Source: an uncultured Opitutales bacterium (lineage in GTDB: Bacteria > Verrucomicrobiota > Verrucomicrobiia > Opitutales > UBA9783). Taken from it: 15,946 nt of DNA. The stretch covers positions 1-15,946 of the forward strand of contig CAKUXH010000014.1 of NCBI GenBank assembly GCA_934700265.1. Reading direction: 5' to 3'. Positions 1 to 7,700 of the stretch are shown here, in pieces. A program made the position numbers and the translations under genes. The notes below the pieces were generated by a model. It was not told where the DNA came from and made no database searches. It saw only the letters and a program-made list of their open reading frames with translations. Every line of letters begins with the position of its first letter. Position 1 is the stretch's first letter.

Positions 1-50
1 AGATAAATCGTCACCATTTAAATAAGTTTCTGCAATAGGGATAAATTGAT

Positions 51-1100
51 TTATCCCATTAATTTGTACAGGCCTATCATTATATGTAAAAAAAATGCAT
101 TATTAGCAATGAGTGGCAATAAATTAGGTATATTCAAATTGGGACATCCTAAAATTGTTGCCATATCTTCTGCATCGGCAGTTGCATCCCATACGCATAA
201 TTCGTTTATGTTTCCATAGTAACAACGTAAAGGGTATTTGAATTCAAGAGGATCATCAGAATCTAGATTACTAAAACGATTTGGATTTCTTAAGCTATGA
301 AACCAGTGTAACATTTCATGAAATAGAGCAATATCGTAAGTACGATTTTCTTCATCTGTTGTTAATTCATTATTACCATTTAGAGCTAATGTTGAAGTAG
401 TTATGTTAACATTAAGATCAAATTCTATTGTATGGTTGTAAAAATCAAAAGCAAAACCATCGTTCGTAGACACAATAGTTATACTTCTACAAGTATTTCG
501 TCTATTTAAATTGTAAGCTATTGGTAAAATAACATCATTTCCGCAACACCCTTCATATGTACCATTATCTCTTCTTCTAATCTCAATAAACAAGCGATAC
601 AACAAAACTCGACCGACAGGATCAGCAGCAATATCGCGAAAAGTTCGCCAAAATTGTTGCCTCAAACCTGCTGAACCAAGTTTAATTATGACTTCCGGAA
701 ATCCATTAGCAAATCCCATTTTGGGTTCTTTAGGTTGTTGTGCTTGTCCTACGTTTGAAAAATTAACTGCCTTATTCCCTCCAAAAACCCTCACCCACCA
801 ATTGGTTACCTCATTATCATTAAGTTGACCAACGTATCTCGCTCCTGACCACATTCCAGCTTCAGACGTGCTCGGTTGATGCCCATCTGTTGGAAAATAT
901 AAATGGCAATTTGTATTTGGGATATGAACGTCTTCACAAAATTGCCCATTTTGATAACTTGTAAGGGCTTGAATTTGCCCTAAAGGGTCGATCTGTTCCT
1001 GCCTTCCAGGCGTCCCTGCAGGCAAAGTAAACTCTGGTATAGCCAATAACCACGTTTCCATTACCAAAAACGCAATTCCAATAATTCCGAATCTTTTCAT
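51..1100 (-). CDS. Exported M91/NleD-like zinc metallopeptidase
   Basis: The frame runs back to 1136, but I place the start at the ATG at 1100. From there the protein (349 aa) begins MKRFGIIGIAFLVMETWLLA, a good Sec signal peptide; no candidate start has a convincing ribosome binding site. The zincin motif HEMLH (residues 261-265, followed by WFH) carries two zinc-ligand histidines and the catalytic glutamate. Two other parts fit the Peptidase_M91 family: an upstream 'DIAADPVGRVLLYRL' segment (157-171), which resembles the conserved 'i...p.Gr.Ll' helix, and a downstream acidic 'DAEDMATILG' (309-318), which could supply the third zinc ligand. M91 includes NleD, a type III effector that cleaves host JNK/p38. 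This protein is much longer than NleD and has an N-terminal signal, so export by Sec is likelier than type III. Several cysteines suggest disulfides outside the cytoplasm. The zincin call is firm; the M91 assignment is recalled from motif pattern only. The target is unknown. Confidence 0.6.
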   Translation of the reverse strand: MKRFGIIGIAFLVMETWLLAIPEFTLPAGTPGRQEQIDPLGQIQALTSYQNGQFCEDVHIPNTNCHLYFPTDGHQPSTSEAGMWSGARYVGQLNDNEVTNWWVRVFGGNKAVNFSNVGQAQQPKEPKMGFANGFPEVIIKLGSAGLRQQFWRTFRDIAADPVGRVLLYRLFIEIRRRDNGTYEGCCGNDVILPIAYNLNRRNTCRSITIVSTNDGFAFDFYNHTIEFDLNVNITTSTLALNGNNELTTDEENRTYDIALFHEMLHWFHSLRNPNRFSNLDSDDPLEFKYPLRCYYGNINELCVWDATADAEDMATILGCPNLNIPNLLPLIANNAFFLHIMIGLYKLMG

Positions 1101-1136
1101 GATTTTCACTATTTCCATAGTAAATATATCGACCAT

Positions 1137-1306
1137 TTTCTAAAAATCTTTAGAGTTTTTTAGTTTTTTTGAAAATTTTATGAAAAGCACCTTAAAAGTT
1201 TCCAAAATTCATAAGCAAAATGAGTTCTACAATGAAATACTTCACGCCCACTAAGAAAACTTAGTCAATTATCTTTTCTTAGTAAATTTCGCTAAGAAAA
1301 GTTAAT
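1137..1306. repeat. Intergenic gap with nested inverted repeats
   Basis: This non-coding gap holds two inverted repeats sharing one core. The first is ACTAAG/CTTAGT around AAAA at 1250-1265. The second has perfect 10-bp arms CTTTTCTTAG/CTAAGAAAAG around a 9-nt loop at 1273-1301, immediately after the stop of the upstream gene. No T-run follows on the minus strand, so neither is a textbook intrinsic terminator. They could be an RNA-stabilising 3' stem-loop, an operator, or remnants of an inserted element. I see no convincing promoter for the M91-like gene here. Confidence 0.5.
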
Positions 1307-2131
1307 TTACCAAACAAACCCAAAACTCATCTGACCAATCCCCTGTAAAGAGCGCAACAAACGTAGATTCTTCTCGATAGAGCGTTGCAGATGGGTTTCG
1401 TAGCGAATGATCTTGTCGGTGTTTTCTGCCGAGGGTAGTTGAGCTACGGTTTCGTAAATGAAGCGCTTATGATCGAACTTTTTGATGCTATTCTCATAAT
1501 AATTCGGCATGTTGCTACCTGAACGCAGTTTGTTTTCAATATCGAGTTCATTCCAGGTACAAAATTCGCTGAGCTGCTCACAATTTCCCAAAAGTTCGAT
1601 ATCCATGTGCCGAAAACGTTGTTGCAAGTTTTGAACAATTTCTTCCAAAAGCCAACAAGCTTTGTCCGATAAATCCGAAAAATTAGCGTCTCCTTTAGCG
1701 GTTAACCATTTCTTAATTTGATTTAGGTTTTCCGATTCAGACTTATGGTTTTCCATGTTATAAATAATCGCTCTTCGCTCGATGAAATTTACCGGCGAAC
1801 CTGATGCATCCAGATTTAAGATTTCCAATTGCATTGCGCCCTGTTCAAACGCAAGCACTTTCCGTAAGCGCCAAACATCGATGGTAACTTTATCGCACAC
1901 AATCGCCTGCATCTGATCTCTCGGCTTCAAGCTCTCAAATATGCCAAACCTAAGCACTTCGTAATCCCGTGCTTCTTCATCGGAAATGTTTTTCAGGCAT
2001 TCCTTCGTGAAAATCCCGTGTTTTACAGCATTCAAAGCTGATTTAGCCTTCCCTAATGTTGTTTTCGGTCCCGTCGATAATTGTGCATTCCTTCGATTCG
2101 CTGATATTTTTTGCAAAGATAAGTCTCCCAT
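1307..2131 (-). CDS. Conserved hypothetical protein, 'STGPKT...NAxxHG' family
   Basis: The protein is 274 aa from the ATG at 2131 (a TTG at 2158 is possible but less likely). Residues about 8-40 carry the signature KISANRRNAQLSTGPKTTLG followed by KAKSALNAVKHGIF. This matches a family of hypothetical proteins found in several bacterial phyla, often in multiple copies; I know of no established function. The rest is charged and probably helical, with many Arg, Lys and Glu residues and no signal peptide or membrane segment, so it should be cytoplasmic. The basic, Ser/Thr/Asn-rich head could bind nucleic acid, but that is inference. It lies between the toxin array and the M91-like gene, about 150 bases from the broken zinc-ribbon gene, and is probably a separate unit. 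Stop is TAA. Confidence 0.6.
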   Translation of the reverse strand: MGDLSLQKISANRRNAQLSTGPKTTLGKAKSALNAVKHGIFTKECLKNISDEEARDYEVLRFGIFESLKPRDQMQAIVCDKVTIDVWRLRKVLAFEQGAMQLEILNLDASGSPVNFIERRAIIYNMENHKSESENLNQIKKWLTAKGDANFSDLSDKACWLLEEIVQNLQQRFRHMDIELLGNCEQLSEFCTWNELDIENKLRSGSNMPNYYENSIKKFDHKRFIYETVAQLPSAENTDKIIRYETHLQRSIEKNLRLLRSLQGIGQMSFGFVW

Positions 2132-2278
2132 GATTGTTATTATCAGGCAAATAGGCAAATTGCAAAAGATTATTCGTGGTTTTTAGCAATATCAGCACAT
2201 TTTTGTTCCTAGAGGTATTCCTGTTAACCAAGGGATTTTTTTACACCATTTTGCCAAGACTTTGGGATCATTTAAATG

Positions 2279-2614
2279 TCACTTTTTCCACCAGGTATCT
2301 GTCTCAAACTCCTTCTTTACTTCGAGTGGCGCCATTGTATCCCAGTTATCAAGGTATTGTTTACCATATTCATATTCTATCCACTCCCAAGGATCTAATT
2401 GTTCCGGTAGTTTTTTACCACACCAGGGGCAGTAATCAATGCCTCGACCACAATGGTTATTGGGATTTTTCTGATTAAGGATATAATAACTTCTATGAGA
2501 TTCATTATAACCCAATTCTGCTATCAAATCTCAATATTCATCCAAAAATTTATTGTTAAAGTAATATATCTCTCTTGCAACTTTTTCACAACAAATTTCT
2601 TCCTCTGTAAGCAT
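2279..2614 (-). pseudogene. Broken zinc-ribbon immunity-like gene (DUF6980-like)
   Basis: A full-length frame starts at the ATG at 2614 behind a strong ribosome binding site (AAGGAAGAAT), 12 bases after the stop of the preceding gene. It begins MLTEEEICCEKVAREIYYF, then hits an in-frame TGA at 2531-2533 (codon 28). Reading continues in the same frame through IDYCPWCGKKLPEQL to FETDTWWKK and a terminal TGA. The CC pair plus CPWCGKKLP and the WW ending match a small zinc-ribbon family often seen as an accessory or immunity protein (DUF6980-like, from memory). The head also resembles that of the neighbouring immunity protein (ILTEDMCCC), so the two are probably paralogues. A short product could restart at TTG 2527, but it would lack the CC pair. 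TGA is a true stop elsewhere in the window, so I read this as a nonsense-inactivated orphan immunity gene; a sequencing error is the alternative. Confidence 0.65.
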
Positions 2615-2626
2615 ATTCTTCCTTTA

Positions 2627-3241
2627 TTAGTCAAATTTTGCTATACGATCTGGATGTCCCTTTTCATACAAAGTACCATCAACACATTCCATAGCACCTC
2701 GATGTTCAGCTTTTTTACCACTAATTTTTCTTACTTCGTCAGGAACACCGTATTTCTCTAGCATGTAAGCAAAAGGTTCTCCACAATAAGGACAATAATC
2801 GATGGGGATAAAACCTTCCACAAGTCCTGTCTTATCAAGAATGTATTTAGCTCTTAAATACATTTGCTTCCGAATAAAATTATAGACAAATACAGACTCG
2901 CCAGGCATAGGATGGAAATCCAACTCCATTTCCCCATCTTTAGACCAATCGCACTTGCATAAAAATGACCCACATAGATGTTTTCTATATTTCCATTTCC
3001 CAGAACGCATGCTTTGAAAAACAGAAACTTTTTTACCGCAAAACGGACAAAAATCTATCGCATCATCTCCGGCATCACTCCAAGCCACAGGATCCAATAT
3101 GATATCTCGTAAAAGTAATCCAAACATCAAGGCCCCGTCACCTTTAGTAAAAGACGCTAAAATAGGGACTCCTGGCGTTGTTGCTGCCCAATACATCTGA
3201 TGGCAACAACACATATCTTCCGTCAAAATTTTCTTTTCCAT
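2627..3241 (-). CDS. Double zinc-ribbon protein, candidate immunity to the E3-like toxin
   Basis: I start it at the ATG at 3241 (MEKKILTEDM, 204 aa), one base after the toxin stop codon; a longer reading to 3277 would overlap the toxin gene. No separate ribosome binding site is visible, so translation is probably coupled to the toxin. It has two modules, each with an N-terminal Cys cluster and a later CPxCG knuckle: C11-C13 with CPFCGKK (65-71), and C90, C95, C97 with CPYCGEP (150-156). Each pair could hold one zinc. There is no signal peptide, as expected of a cytoplasmic immunity protein. Position directly behind a toxin ending in a colicin E3-like domain is the main reason for the immunity role. 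It does not look like the classical small colicin E3 immunity protein. The first module resembles the broken gene downstream. Confidence 0.6.
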   Translation of the reverse strand: MEKKILTEDMCCCHQMYWAATTPGVPILASFTKGDGALMFGLLLRDIILDPVAWSDAGDDAIDFCPFCGKKVSVFQSMRSGKWKYRKHLCGSFLCKCDWSKDGEMELDFHPMPGESVFVYNFIRKQMYLRAKYILDKTGLVEGFIPIDYCPYCGEPFAYMLEKYGVPDEVRKISGKKAEHRGAMECVDGTLYEKGHPDRIAKFD

Positions 3242-3242
3242 T

Positions 3243-4328
3243 TTATTTACACCAATCTGGTAATTTATGCTTACCACACTTAGCTGGTATCAATTCATCT
3301 GTTACCGCATCACGTACAAAATGCCGTCCCTTTGAATCAAAACATTCTACTTCATTATGAGTAAAATCACCATATCTGATTTCTTTTGTTCGTTCATTTC
3401 TATACGCTTTATGGTTGCCCTGCTTTCTGTAAAATTTCCATTCGCCTGTTTCCTTTAACTTTTTAAAATAGGAATCCAAATTAAGTCTGGTCCTTACAAT
3501 ACGTTTTGTTACTTTCTCAATATTTTTAACTGATTTTCCAGATGCTACTGCTAAAAATTTAAGGCTTTTCCCAACTTTTCCAATAGGCGTTAACTGAAAT
3601 CCAATTTCTGCAAAAGAAGAAACAATATCTTTTCCCTGAGCTAAATTCGAAATAGCTTCTAATGGAATAATAAAATTTACACCATCGTATGTAATTTGCT
3701 TATAGTTAGCACCTAACAAAGCTTTCAACGCTTTAATTTGTGTGGCAATACTATTATTCTCGATAGCGAGTTCTGCGGTGGCATCGGAAATCTCAATATC
3801 CATGCGGCCAATGAGTGCTGTTCCTGCAGCAGCTAGACGGCTATAACGCTCAATCTGCTCGGTTAATTCAGCCTCTAAATGATCCAAATAGGTCAATTGA
3901 ATCAGCGCTTCCGCATCCTGCAACGATGGCAAATCCCCATACTCGGCATGATGTGTACGCAATTCCTCCTGTACTTCCGCCCTAGTTTGTTCCAAAGCCC
4001 GCTGGATCATAGCATTGGCAACGATTTCGCCGACGGTGGCGCCGGTGCCTCCTGCGAGGAAATCTCCTCCGGTGAGTTCTGCGGCAGTACCTCCTAATAC
4101 GAAATGGCAGACTTTATGCATCAGCCAGGACATATCGCCATCGCCATGAGCATAACGTTCACCGATTTGATGCGCGAGATTCGCTGAAACGGTATTGACG
4201 GCCGCGCCCCCGAGTCCCGACAGGACATTTCCGCCGCATACCGCTGATGATACGTCGGTGGTGAGGGCTGCAGCACGCAAGCCTAATGTCGCTAAACCAA
4301 AAAAACAAACGATAAAAAATTTTTTCAT
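3243..4328 (-). CDS. Orphan Cdi-type toxin with own signal peptide and colicin E3-like rRNase domain
   Basis: This 361-aa protein has three parts. Residues 1-18 (MKKFFIVCFFGLATLGLR) are a Sec signal. Residues 17-188 are a pretoxin region clearly homologous to residues 919-1088 of the large CdiA-like protein: both start LRAAALTT, share IGxxVGEI-like and AASGTAxxGR blocks, and have nearly the same length. IENN (189-192) marks the junction to the variable toxin. The last ~85 residues match the colicin E3 cytotoxic domain in layout: Y319, D321, H324 and E328 give DxxHxxxE, followed by GRHF and a basic tail, as in 'YxWDxxHxxxE...GxHlG' of E3. E3-type enzymes cut 16S rRNA at the decoding site. The gene overlaps the stop of the previous immunity gene (ATGA) and is followed one base later by its candidate immunity gene. 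It lacks any FHA stalk, so it could be an independently secreted toxin or a silent cassette for recombination. The catalytic assignment rests on motif spacing only. Confidence 0.75.
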   Translation of the reverse strand: MKKFFIVCFFGLATLGLRAAALTTDVSSAVCGGNVLSGLGGAAVNTVSANLAHQIGERYAHGDGDMSWLMHKVCHFVLGGTAAELTGGDFLAGGTGATVGEIVANAMIQRALEQTRAEVQEELRTHHAEYGDLPSLQDAEALIQLTYLDHLEAELTEQIERYSRLAAAGTALIGRMDIEISDATAELAIENNSIATQIKALKALLGANYKQITYDGVNFIIPLEAISNLAQGKDIVSSFAEIGFQLTPIGKVGKSLKFLAVASGKSVKNIEKVTKRIVRTRLNLDSYFKKLKETGEWKFYRKQGNHKAYRNERTKEIRYGDFTHNEVECFDSKGRHFVRDAVTDELIPAKCGKHKLPDWCK

Positions 4329-4750
4329 TCTTCTTCTGGTTTCTTTTCTATTTCTCCCTTTTTCAGCATATCTTCAGCGGTATTATATCTGCTATAACGA
4401 TCGATAAATTCCCATTGGCCAATACATAGCCCATCGCTTTCTTGTTCGATATCAAAACAAGAATTATCTTCTTCTTTAGCAACAAAAGCAAATTTATCAT
4501 TATTGCATTCCATCATCCATATGAAGTTGTTGATAGCTCCATCTATTGCATCTACCAACATTGTTGTTACAAGCGATTTTTGTTCTTCTGTGAAACCTAA
4601 TGCCTGTATCTTCTTGTGCAAAGCTATTCTAAATGTAGGTTTAGTAGATCCATCTATTATTTTTAAATGACTCTCTATAGTGGTATCTCTTGCTTCCACA
4701 ACAACTTTTCTTCCAAATTCATAAATGGTATCTAATTTTTTATTTTCCAT
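4325..4750 (-). CDS. Candidate immunity protein for the HNH toxin
   Basis: This 141-aa protein has no signal peptide or membrane segment and an acidic, Glu/Asp-rich C-terminal half ending KKPEEE. Its ATG lies inside the end of the CdiA-like gene (11-base overlap), and its stop overlaps the next toxin start as ATGA, so it is translationally coupled on both sides. I do not recognise the family. The central segment (about residues 65-95, VDAIDGAINNFIWMMECNND...FAFVAKEED) looks like an amphipathic helix followed by a strand. The immunity role is inferred from size, acidity against a basic toxin tip, and position immediately after the toxin, the usual cdiA-cdiI order. Confidence 0.65.
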   Translation of the reverse strand: MENKKLDTIYEFGRKVVVEARDTTIESHLKIIDGSTKPTFRIALHKKIQALGFTEEQKSLVTTMLVDAIDGAINNFIWMMECNNDKFAFVAKEEDNSCFDIEQESDGLCIGQWEFIDRYSRYNTAEDMLKKGEIEKKPEEE

Positions 4751-7700
4751 CTTTTTTACCCCACGGCATATCTGTTGGATGTCTAATACCTTTTTCTTTT
4801 AAATTCCACTGAGAACGTGCAACAATATCGCGTGCCATTTGTTCGCTAGCACCACCTGCTTGCAAAGCTTGAACCGCAATACGATTTTGTTCTTCTCGGG
4901 TCATTGGTTTACCTGATTTTTTTAATTCTTCGCAAAGACGACGCTGTTCGGCACTTACCAAATCATGATCTATCCCTAACCTTTTCATCTCATCATTACT
5001 TAAGCACAAGGCTTTCTTGGGATTATATTTTGGTTCCGATTTGTAAGCACTTTTCATATGAACATGATGTCCACCACCAGAGCCGCCGTAAGGTGTTAGC
5101 GTAAATTCCTGAACTTCCTTCGTAGAAGCCTTCATGCCTCTGGATATAATCCTTGATTCTCCGGCAAAAGCTATTTGTTTGGAGGAGGCAAGAGATTTGA
5201 TAAAATCATTAAAGATATAAGTTGATTTTTTTAATACTTTTCCCACACCTTTTATAGCTTTAGGCGTGGTAACATCCCAAATAATTTCTGTAGCTACTTC
5301 GCGACTAACTTCCGATTTCGTTTCCTCATCTTTTTCGCAATAAGCTTGATAATACTTATATGCAAGTTGCAAAATTTCTCCAAGTGTCAATGCATATCCT
5401 ACAGGGCCAATCGCTCTACCGACTACCTTTCCAGCAACTTTAACACCGCCCCAAACCGAAAGATTATTTTCGGTAACAATTTGAGCCGAACAATGAGTAT
5501 CTGAAACGCTTAATCTTCCAACAAATGCTGTTCCAGAAGCAGCCAATTGTCCAATTTGTGCTGGCGACAGTCCATCTTGATGCATGTGCAAACGCTCCGC
5601 AAAAAGCTCGTTGAATTCTTCATTCGAAAGCGTTTGTCCCATGTCATGCATGACTTGCGCCTGCTCAAAAGTTTCTTGCAGAGCTGCTTGCGTCCTGCGT
5701 TCCAAAAAGATTTCACCAACTGTTTCGCCAATGATTGCTCCGATAGCTCCCGATAACGGATCTCCTCCTTGCAAACCAACTGCTAAAGCTTGAGTTGCTC
5801 CATGAACAACCTTATGCGTAACCTCACCCAAACGTCCATTAGCATTGGCCTCACCTACCTCATGAGCTATTTGAACCGCTCCGGTTTCAATGACTGCTCC
5901 AGCCATTCGACTTGCTAAATCTCGGCCCACTTTTCCACCGGATATCGCTGTCGATACGCCTGTGGTCAGGGCTGCAGCACGCAAGTTGCGTCCTAAGCGG
6001 GTCGTGAAGTCGAGCCCTTTAACAGCCGCCGATTCCGCAGCTAATTCAATACCAACAGCGGATTTGCCAGCTTTTTCAGCTTCAGCTATAGCTCCTAAAA
6101 CTTTTTCATCTTTAGCTAGCTTGGCTTTATCCACAATGGGTTTGTCAACGAATTTCGAAACAAGACCAGCAGCAATGGCGCTTGCGACGAGGCCTTTTAA
6201 ATAGCGTCTATCGGTTAATTCCTTGAAAACTTTGCCTAAATCGCCACCATTGGCAATGCTTGAAACAATGAACGTGTTCGTAATGCCTTCCATCGCAGCA
6301 CCGACACTTTTCGCAACGACTGTGGGAACACCCGTCAAACTGTCAGAAACAAACGTTGCAATTTTCCCGCCTGTGTAGATCGTCAATGCTACCACCAGGA
6401 ATGTTCTTAACGGCATGCTCATTTGCGTTGTGTGATGGTACCATTGCTCGTGCGTCTCTAGTACTTCCCGCAGATCAACTTCGTACATGGCGCACAAATC
6501 CACCACCCATGGCGCCAAACGGCCCTTCTTCACTTCCGTCATCAGCCGCCCAATCACGCGCACATCATCATGCACCATAATCGGCTCAATCACGGCTATA
6601 TTATTGTAGCCTTCATTGTGCGCCGTTGCCGTAATAAAGCCGCTATCCTCGTACTCCTCTTGATAGTACGACCGCTCACGACCAGCTTTTAGGCGGACTT
6701 CTCCTGTCTCAGAAATGAGCTCTGTCTGCTGCGATTTTGCTGACAAAGCTACCGTATCTAAATTATCATGCGCCCGAATGTGCAATTTTCTTCCAGCCGA
6801 TATTTCTGGACGAATTAAATGCTCTTGCAAATCGGTTGTACTTCCGGAAGCATCACTGAACCAGCCGCTACTTTCCCAAGTATAATGGGCATATTCCGAC
6901 TCGATAAACGGAATAATTTGTACACCACGATGCGAAACTAGTGTAAAATCTCGTCGTGCATTAATGCGTGGCGCTTCAAAAATTACCTCGCCATTGGTAT
7001 TTACGAAAATATTCTGCGCAGTAATATATGAAAAGATTCCATGACGTCCGTGAATGTCATACGTTGAACTTCCATCGCCTCCAGACGAACGATATTCCAA
7101 AACCGACGGAACAACTTGTATGCTATCGCCCGAACTTAGCGTAATATCGCCATCGGCTGAAATACGGCTGCCTGAAAGCACCAACCGACTCCCGGCTTCA
7201 ATGGTAATATCGCCACCACTTTTTATTTCCATATCGCCACCGGTTACCGAATGAAATACCGCATCATTTCCAGAACGTACAACTTCGGTTTGCGCAACAA
7301 TCAACGGTGCCATTAAATGGACTCCGGTAGCACCTTGAATCAAGCCGTTCGTGCTTATAATGCCAACACCCGTTTGCATATTAACAGCCCCACTTCTGCT
7401 AATAAGCGCACCGCCTTCATTTTGCGCAACACCACTTACATTAATCGTTACGTCACCTTTCGTTGCCTCTATAAGCCCTTGATTTACCCAATTGCCATCT
7501 GCCGTAAAATTCAATTCCCCTGCGACAACCATCGCCGGAGCTACGTGTAATGATTGCAAAGTAGCCTTACATGGGAACCAAACTAATGTAAGAAGTTTTT
7601 CTCCATTAATCGTAACTTCTTGCAACCAAACAATGTCCTTCTTTAAATGCTCCCATACTTCTTTCGTCAAATGTCCTAACTGCATTACAAGCTTATCTTC

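Noticed and set aside
2195..2278. Coding continuation after the terminal TGA of the zinc-ribbon pseudogene (HLNDPKVLAKWCKK...)
   Set aside because: The frame is open for 28 codons and looks somewhat protein-like, but the family ends at the WW segment just before the TGA, so chance is likelier.
2279..2614. TGA read as tryptophan (recoded genetic code)
   Set aside because: At least three gene pairs use ATGA stop/start overlaps, so TGA works as a stop; frames past those stops give no conserved extension. A nonsense mutation is simpler.
3243..4328. EndoU or HNH toxin tip for the orphan toxin
   Set aside because: The C-terminal histidine and acidic residues fit the colicin E3 DxxHxxxE spacing and not HNH or EndoU motifs.
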